From Aldehydirespirator sp965116665 (GTDB lineage: Bacteria; Actinomycetota; Acidimicrobiia; Acidimicrobiales; Aldehydirespiratoraceae), in assembly GCA_965116665.1 (NCBI GenBank), contig OZ220709.1, forward strand, positions 2,666,001-2,730,000: a stretch of 64,000 bases of DNA, written 5' to 3'. Below the pieces are notes generated by a model that was not told where the DNA came from, did not search any database, and worked only from the letters and a program-made list of their open reading frames with translations. How positions within the stretch are numbered: position 1 is the first letter of the stretch; the number at the start of each line of letters is the position of its first letter. The translations under genes were made by a program, and so were the position numbers. Of the stretch, positions 61,266 through 64,000 are shown piece by piece.

Positions 61266-63413
61266 TCAGGACCGCAGGGAGCGGAAGCGGCGCAGCCGGA
61301 GGCTGTTGGTCACCACGAACAGCGACGACGCGCCCATGGCGGCGGCGGCAGCCATCGGGCTCAGCACACCGGTGGCGGCCAGCGGGATGGCGGCCACGTT
61401 GTAGGCGAACGCCCAGAACAGGTTGACCTTGATGGTGGCCAGCGTGCGGCGCGACAGGGCGATGGCGTCGGGAACTGCCCGCAGATCGCCGCCCACGATG
61501 GTCAGGTCTGACGCCTCCACGGCCACATCGGCGCCGGTTCCTACCGCGATGCCCAGATCAGCCTGGGCCAGTGCGGGTGCGTCGTTGATGCCGTCGCCCA
61601 CGACGGCCACCCGCTTGCCGTCCTCCTGCAAGCGGACCACCGCCGCGGCCTTGTCGCCGGGAAGCACCTCGGCAGTGACGTCGTCCACGCCGATGGCATC
61701 GCCGACAGAACGAGCGGTACGGCGGTTGTCGCCGGTGATTAGCGAGACCTCCAGCCCCATCGCCCTCATCTGCTGGACCGCCTGCCGGGAGGTGGGCTTG
61801 ACCGTGTCTGCCAGCGCGATGACCGCCTCGGCGGCAGATCCCCGGCCGGCGAGGACCGCGGTCTGGCCGGCGGCCTCGGCTCCGGCGACACCCTCTTCGA
61901 GTTCGTCGGGGACCTGCGTGAAGAGCGGTCGCCGCCCGACCCGAACCTCGGCGCCATCGACCCTGCCGACCACACCCAAGCCGGGATGGTTTAGGAAGTC
62001 GGTGACGGTCCGGCTTGACGGCCACCGCCGGGCGACCGCAGAGCCGACCGGATGCTCCGACCGCGACTCGAGGGCTCCCGCCAGCAGACCAATCGCGGTC
62101 ACGTCGGTGCCCGCCACCGCCACCGCGTCGACCACCTCGAGCCGGCCTTCGGTGACCGTGCCGGTCTTGTCGAGCACTACCGCCTCCACGCGGCGGGTGT
62201 CCTCCAGCACCTCGGCGCCCTTGATGATCACGCCGAGTTGCGCTCCCCGTCCGGTGCCGACCATGACAGCCAGCGGAGTGGCCAGACCCAGCGCGCACGG
62301 GCACGAGATGATCAGCACCGCCACCGCGGCGGTGAAGGCATCCGGAGCGGCCGAGCCGATCAGGAACCAGACCGCGAGCGTGGCCGCGGCGAGGACCACC
62401 ACTGCGGGGACGAACACGCCGGCCACCCGGTCGGCCAGCCGCTGCACCGCGGCCCGACCGCCCTGGGCCTCGTCCACCAGGCGCACTATCTGCGCCAGTG
62501 CCGTGTCGGCACCCACCCTGGTGGCTTCCACCTCCAGGGTTCCGTCGGCGTTGACGGTGGCCCCGATCACCTCGTCGCCGGCCGCGACCTCCACTGGCAC
62601 GGGCTCGCCGGTGACCATCGACATGTCCACCGCCGACGCGCCGCTCACCACGACGCCGTCGGTTGCGATCCGCTCACCGGGGCGCACGATGAACCGCATC
62701 CCCGCCGCCAACTCGTCGATCGGGATCTCGGACCCGTCGGCCAGGCAGGCAGTCGAGGCACCCAGCCGGGCTAGGGCCCGCACCGCCTCGCCCGAGCGGC
62801 GGGTGGCCCGGGCCTCCAGCCACTTGCCCAGGACCACGAGGCCGACGATCACGGTGCCCGTCTCGAAGTACACGTGGCCGCCGTCGACGCCGGCCAGCAG
62901 CACGACCACCGACCAGACCCACGCCGCGGTGGTGCCCAGCGAGACGAGCGTGTCCATGGTGGCGGCCCGGTGGCGCAGGTTGCGCAGAGCGGCCCGGTGG
63001 AACGCCCAGCCCGAGCCGAACACCACCAGCGCCGAGGCCACCAGCGCGGCCCAGCGCCAGCCGTCGAAGCGCAGCGGTGGCAGCATCGACACAGCCACTA
63101 CCGGCAGCCCGGCCACGACGGCAACGATCAGGCGTCGGCGCAAGCCGGCTATCCGGCGCCGCTCGGAGTCGTCGTCGCTAGCGGTGTCGATCGGTGCGGA
63201 GTAGCCGGCTTGCTCCACCACCCGGCGAAGGCCTGCATCATCGATAGTGCTGTCATGCACGACGGTGGCCCGGCTGGAAGCGAAGTTCACGCGGGCGTCA
63301 AGCACGCCGTCGGAATCTCCGAGCGCCGACTCCACCCGGGCGGCACAGGCGCCGCAGGTCATGCCCTCAACCCGGATATCGGTCCGGACCTTCAGCGACG
63401 ACCCGGTTCCCAT
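61266..63413 (-). CDS. Copper-translocating P-type ATPase
   Basis: This 715-residue P1B-type pump has an N-terminal metal-binding domain with GMTCGACAARVE (C20-x2-C23). Eight membrane helices contain CPC at 371-373 in ISCPCALGLATPL. The phosphorylation site D415 lies in DKTGT, the SEHPVGSA motif follows, and the hinge is GDGINDAPALAQADLGIAVGTG near 655. The C-terminal TM helices carry the YN and MxxS-type residues (FAYNVAAIPLAATG). It should export Cu+ from the cytoplasm. ATG 63413 is chosen at the start of the MBD; the frame is open further upstream but without family similarity. Confidence 0.93.
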   Translation of the reverse strand: MGTGSSLKVRTDIRVEGMTCGACAARVESALGDSDGVLDARVNFASSRATVVHDSTIDDAGLRRVVEQAGYSAPIDTASDDDSERRRIAGLRRRLIVAVVAGLPVVAVSMLPPLRFDGWRWAALVASALVVFGSGWAFHRAALRNLRHRAATMDTLVSLGTTAAWVWSVVVLLAGVDGGHVYFETGTVIVGLVVLGKWLEARATRRSGEAVRALARLGASTACLADGSEIPIDELAAGMRFIVRPGERIATDGVVVSGASAVDMSMVTGEPVPVEVAAGDEVIGATVNADGTLEVEATRVGADTALAQIVRLVDEAQGGRAAVQRLADRVAGVFVPAVVVLAAATLAVWFLIGSAAPDAFTAAVAVLIISCPCALGLATPLAVMVGTGRGAQLGVIIKGAEVLEDTRRVEAVVLDKTGTVTEGRLEVVDAVAVAGTDVTAIGLLAGALESRSEHPVGSAVARRWPSSRTVTDFLNHPGLGVVGRVDGAEVRVGRRPLFTQVPDELEEGVAGAEAAGQTAVLAGRGSAAEAVIALADTVKPTSRQAVQQMRAMGLEVSLITGDNRRTARSVGDAIGVDDVTAEVLPGDKAAAVVRLQEDGKRVAVVGDGINDAPALAQADLGIAVGTGADVAVEASDLTIVGGDLRAVPDAIALSRRTLATIKVNLFWAFAYNVAAIPLAATGVLSPMAAAAAMGASSLFVVTNSLRLRRFRSLRS

Positions 63414-63512
63414 GCTCTCAATGCTACGCCCGCGGACCCACCGGTATTCCCGTTCCGAGGACCCCTGCGGCAGGGGATTTGGGAGCGGGCCGGCATGGGG
63501 CAGACTTGCGGG

Positions 63513-64000
63513 ATGCCTTCGTCTGAGACCAAGCCCGCAACGCCGGTGGGGCGGGTTCGTCCCGCCGTGGACGCGCTGCCCGCCTACAAGCCCGGTAAGG
63601 CCGCCGAACAGGCCGAGCGGGAACACAACATCGCCGAAGCCATCAAGCTGGCCTCCAACGAGAACCCGTACCCGCCCCCCGCCGCGGTGGTCGAGGCGGT
63701 TGCCGCGGCCTGCCGGGGCGGCAACATCTACTGCGACCACCGGGCCACCGCGGTGCGCGAGGCGCTGGCCGACCGGCTGGGGCTGCCCGTCGAGCAGGTC
63801 ACGGTGGGTGCCGGCTCGGTGGCCCTCCTGTACCAGCTGGCCACCGCCTACATAGACCCCGGCGACGAGGCGGTCAGCCCCTGGATCTCCTTCGAGGCCT
63901 ACCCGATCTCGGTGCAGACCATGGGCGGGACCCTGGTGCGGGTGCCGCTGACCGCAGAGCATGCCTTCGATCTCGACGCGGTGGCGGCCGCGGTCACCGG
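63513..64000 (+). CDS. hisC: Histidinol-phosphate aminotransferase, N-terminal part (runs off the end)
   Basis: The open frame from ATG 63513 reaches the window edge after 162 codons. It reads RPAVDALPAYKPGKAAEQ, then AIKLASNENPYPPPAAV, the LASNENPxxP motif of HisC, followed by RATAVREALADRLGLP and VTVGAGSVALLYQLATAYIDPGDE. The PLP lysine lies beyond the edge. It should transfer an amino group in histidine biosynthesis, although other fold-type I aminotransferases of the class share this layout. Confidence 0.88.
   Translation, partial: MPSSETKPATPVGRVRPAVDALPAYKPGKAAEQAEREHNIAEAIKLASNENPYPPPAAVVEAVAAACRGGNIYCDHRATAVREALADRLGLPVEQVTVGAGSVALLYQLATAYIDPGDEAVSPWISFEAYPISVQTMGGTLVRVPLTAEHAFDLDAVAAAVT

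Overview
The window is high-GC DNA with dense, often overlapping genes, many GTG starts and few long gaps. The gene content points to an actinomycete-type bacterium (Actinomycetota). The markers are an S-(hydroxymethyl)mycothiol dehydrogenase, a DUF3039 zinc-finger protein, an F420-type luciferase-like oxidoreductase, an ATP-dependent LigB-like DNA ligase and separate ispD and ispF genes. A marine or environmental lineage such as Acidimicrobiia is my inference, not something the sequence proves.

Region 1 (about 1-12,700) is an accessory island. It starts behind a sirohaem/cobalamin methyltransferase gene (cobA) and ends at tRNA-Glu(CTC) and tRNA-Gln(CTG). It holds a PIN-toxin remnant, an intact VapBC pair, a chimeric AbrB/luciferase fragment, an MNT-HEPN toxin-antitoxin pair, a voltage-gated-type potassium channel and an intact IS21-family element with inverted repeats and a 5-bp target duplication. 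It also holds two inverted copies of a short cassette built from 10-bp GTTCC repeats, a ParA-like remnant with an AlpA-type excisionase, a Gp37/Gp68 (DUF5131) gene convergent with a three-Cys-motif partner (TcmP) gene, and a 648-residue unknown protein with a zinc ribbon and a HEPN-type R-x4-H motif. No integrase was seen.

Region 2 (12,700-34,000) is mostly chromosomal housekeeping: an RCK potassium channel, a SpoU methyltransferase, valS, a lipoprotein-type amine oxidase, surE, an ABC-F ATPase, a DNA ligase, two alkylation-repair genes, mycothiol-dependent formaldehyde detoxification, pcm, threonine aldolase, and guanine deaminase coupled to a haloalkane dehalogenase.

Region 3 (34,000-48,400) has an HNH nuclease, an Fpg/Nei glycosylase, engB, an aminotransferase/flavin-oxidoreductase pair, an acyl-CoA dehydrogenase, an F420-type oxidoreductase, a GMP reductase-like gene, a cytochrome P450, an SDR, a glycerophosphodiesterase lipoprotein, and the ispD-ispF-rlmB operon.

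Region 4 (48,400-64,000) has a Crp/Fnr regulator, methylmalonyl-CoA mutase with its MeaB chaperone, two paralogous SDR-plus-epimerase modules, a VOC protein, a truncated sterol-desaturase-type gene, a secreted nucleotidase with a LysM domain, sulfoacetaldehyde acetyltransferase, a copper-type P-type ATPase, and the start of hisC, which runs off the end.
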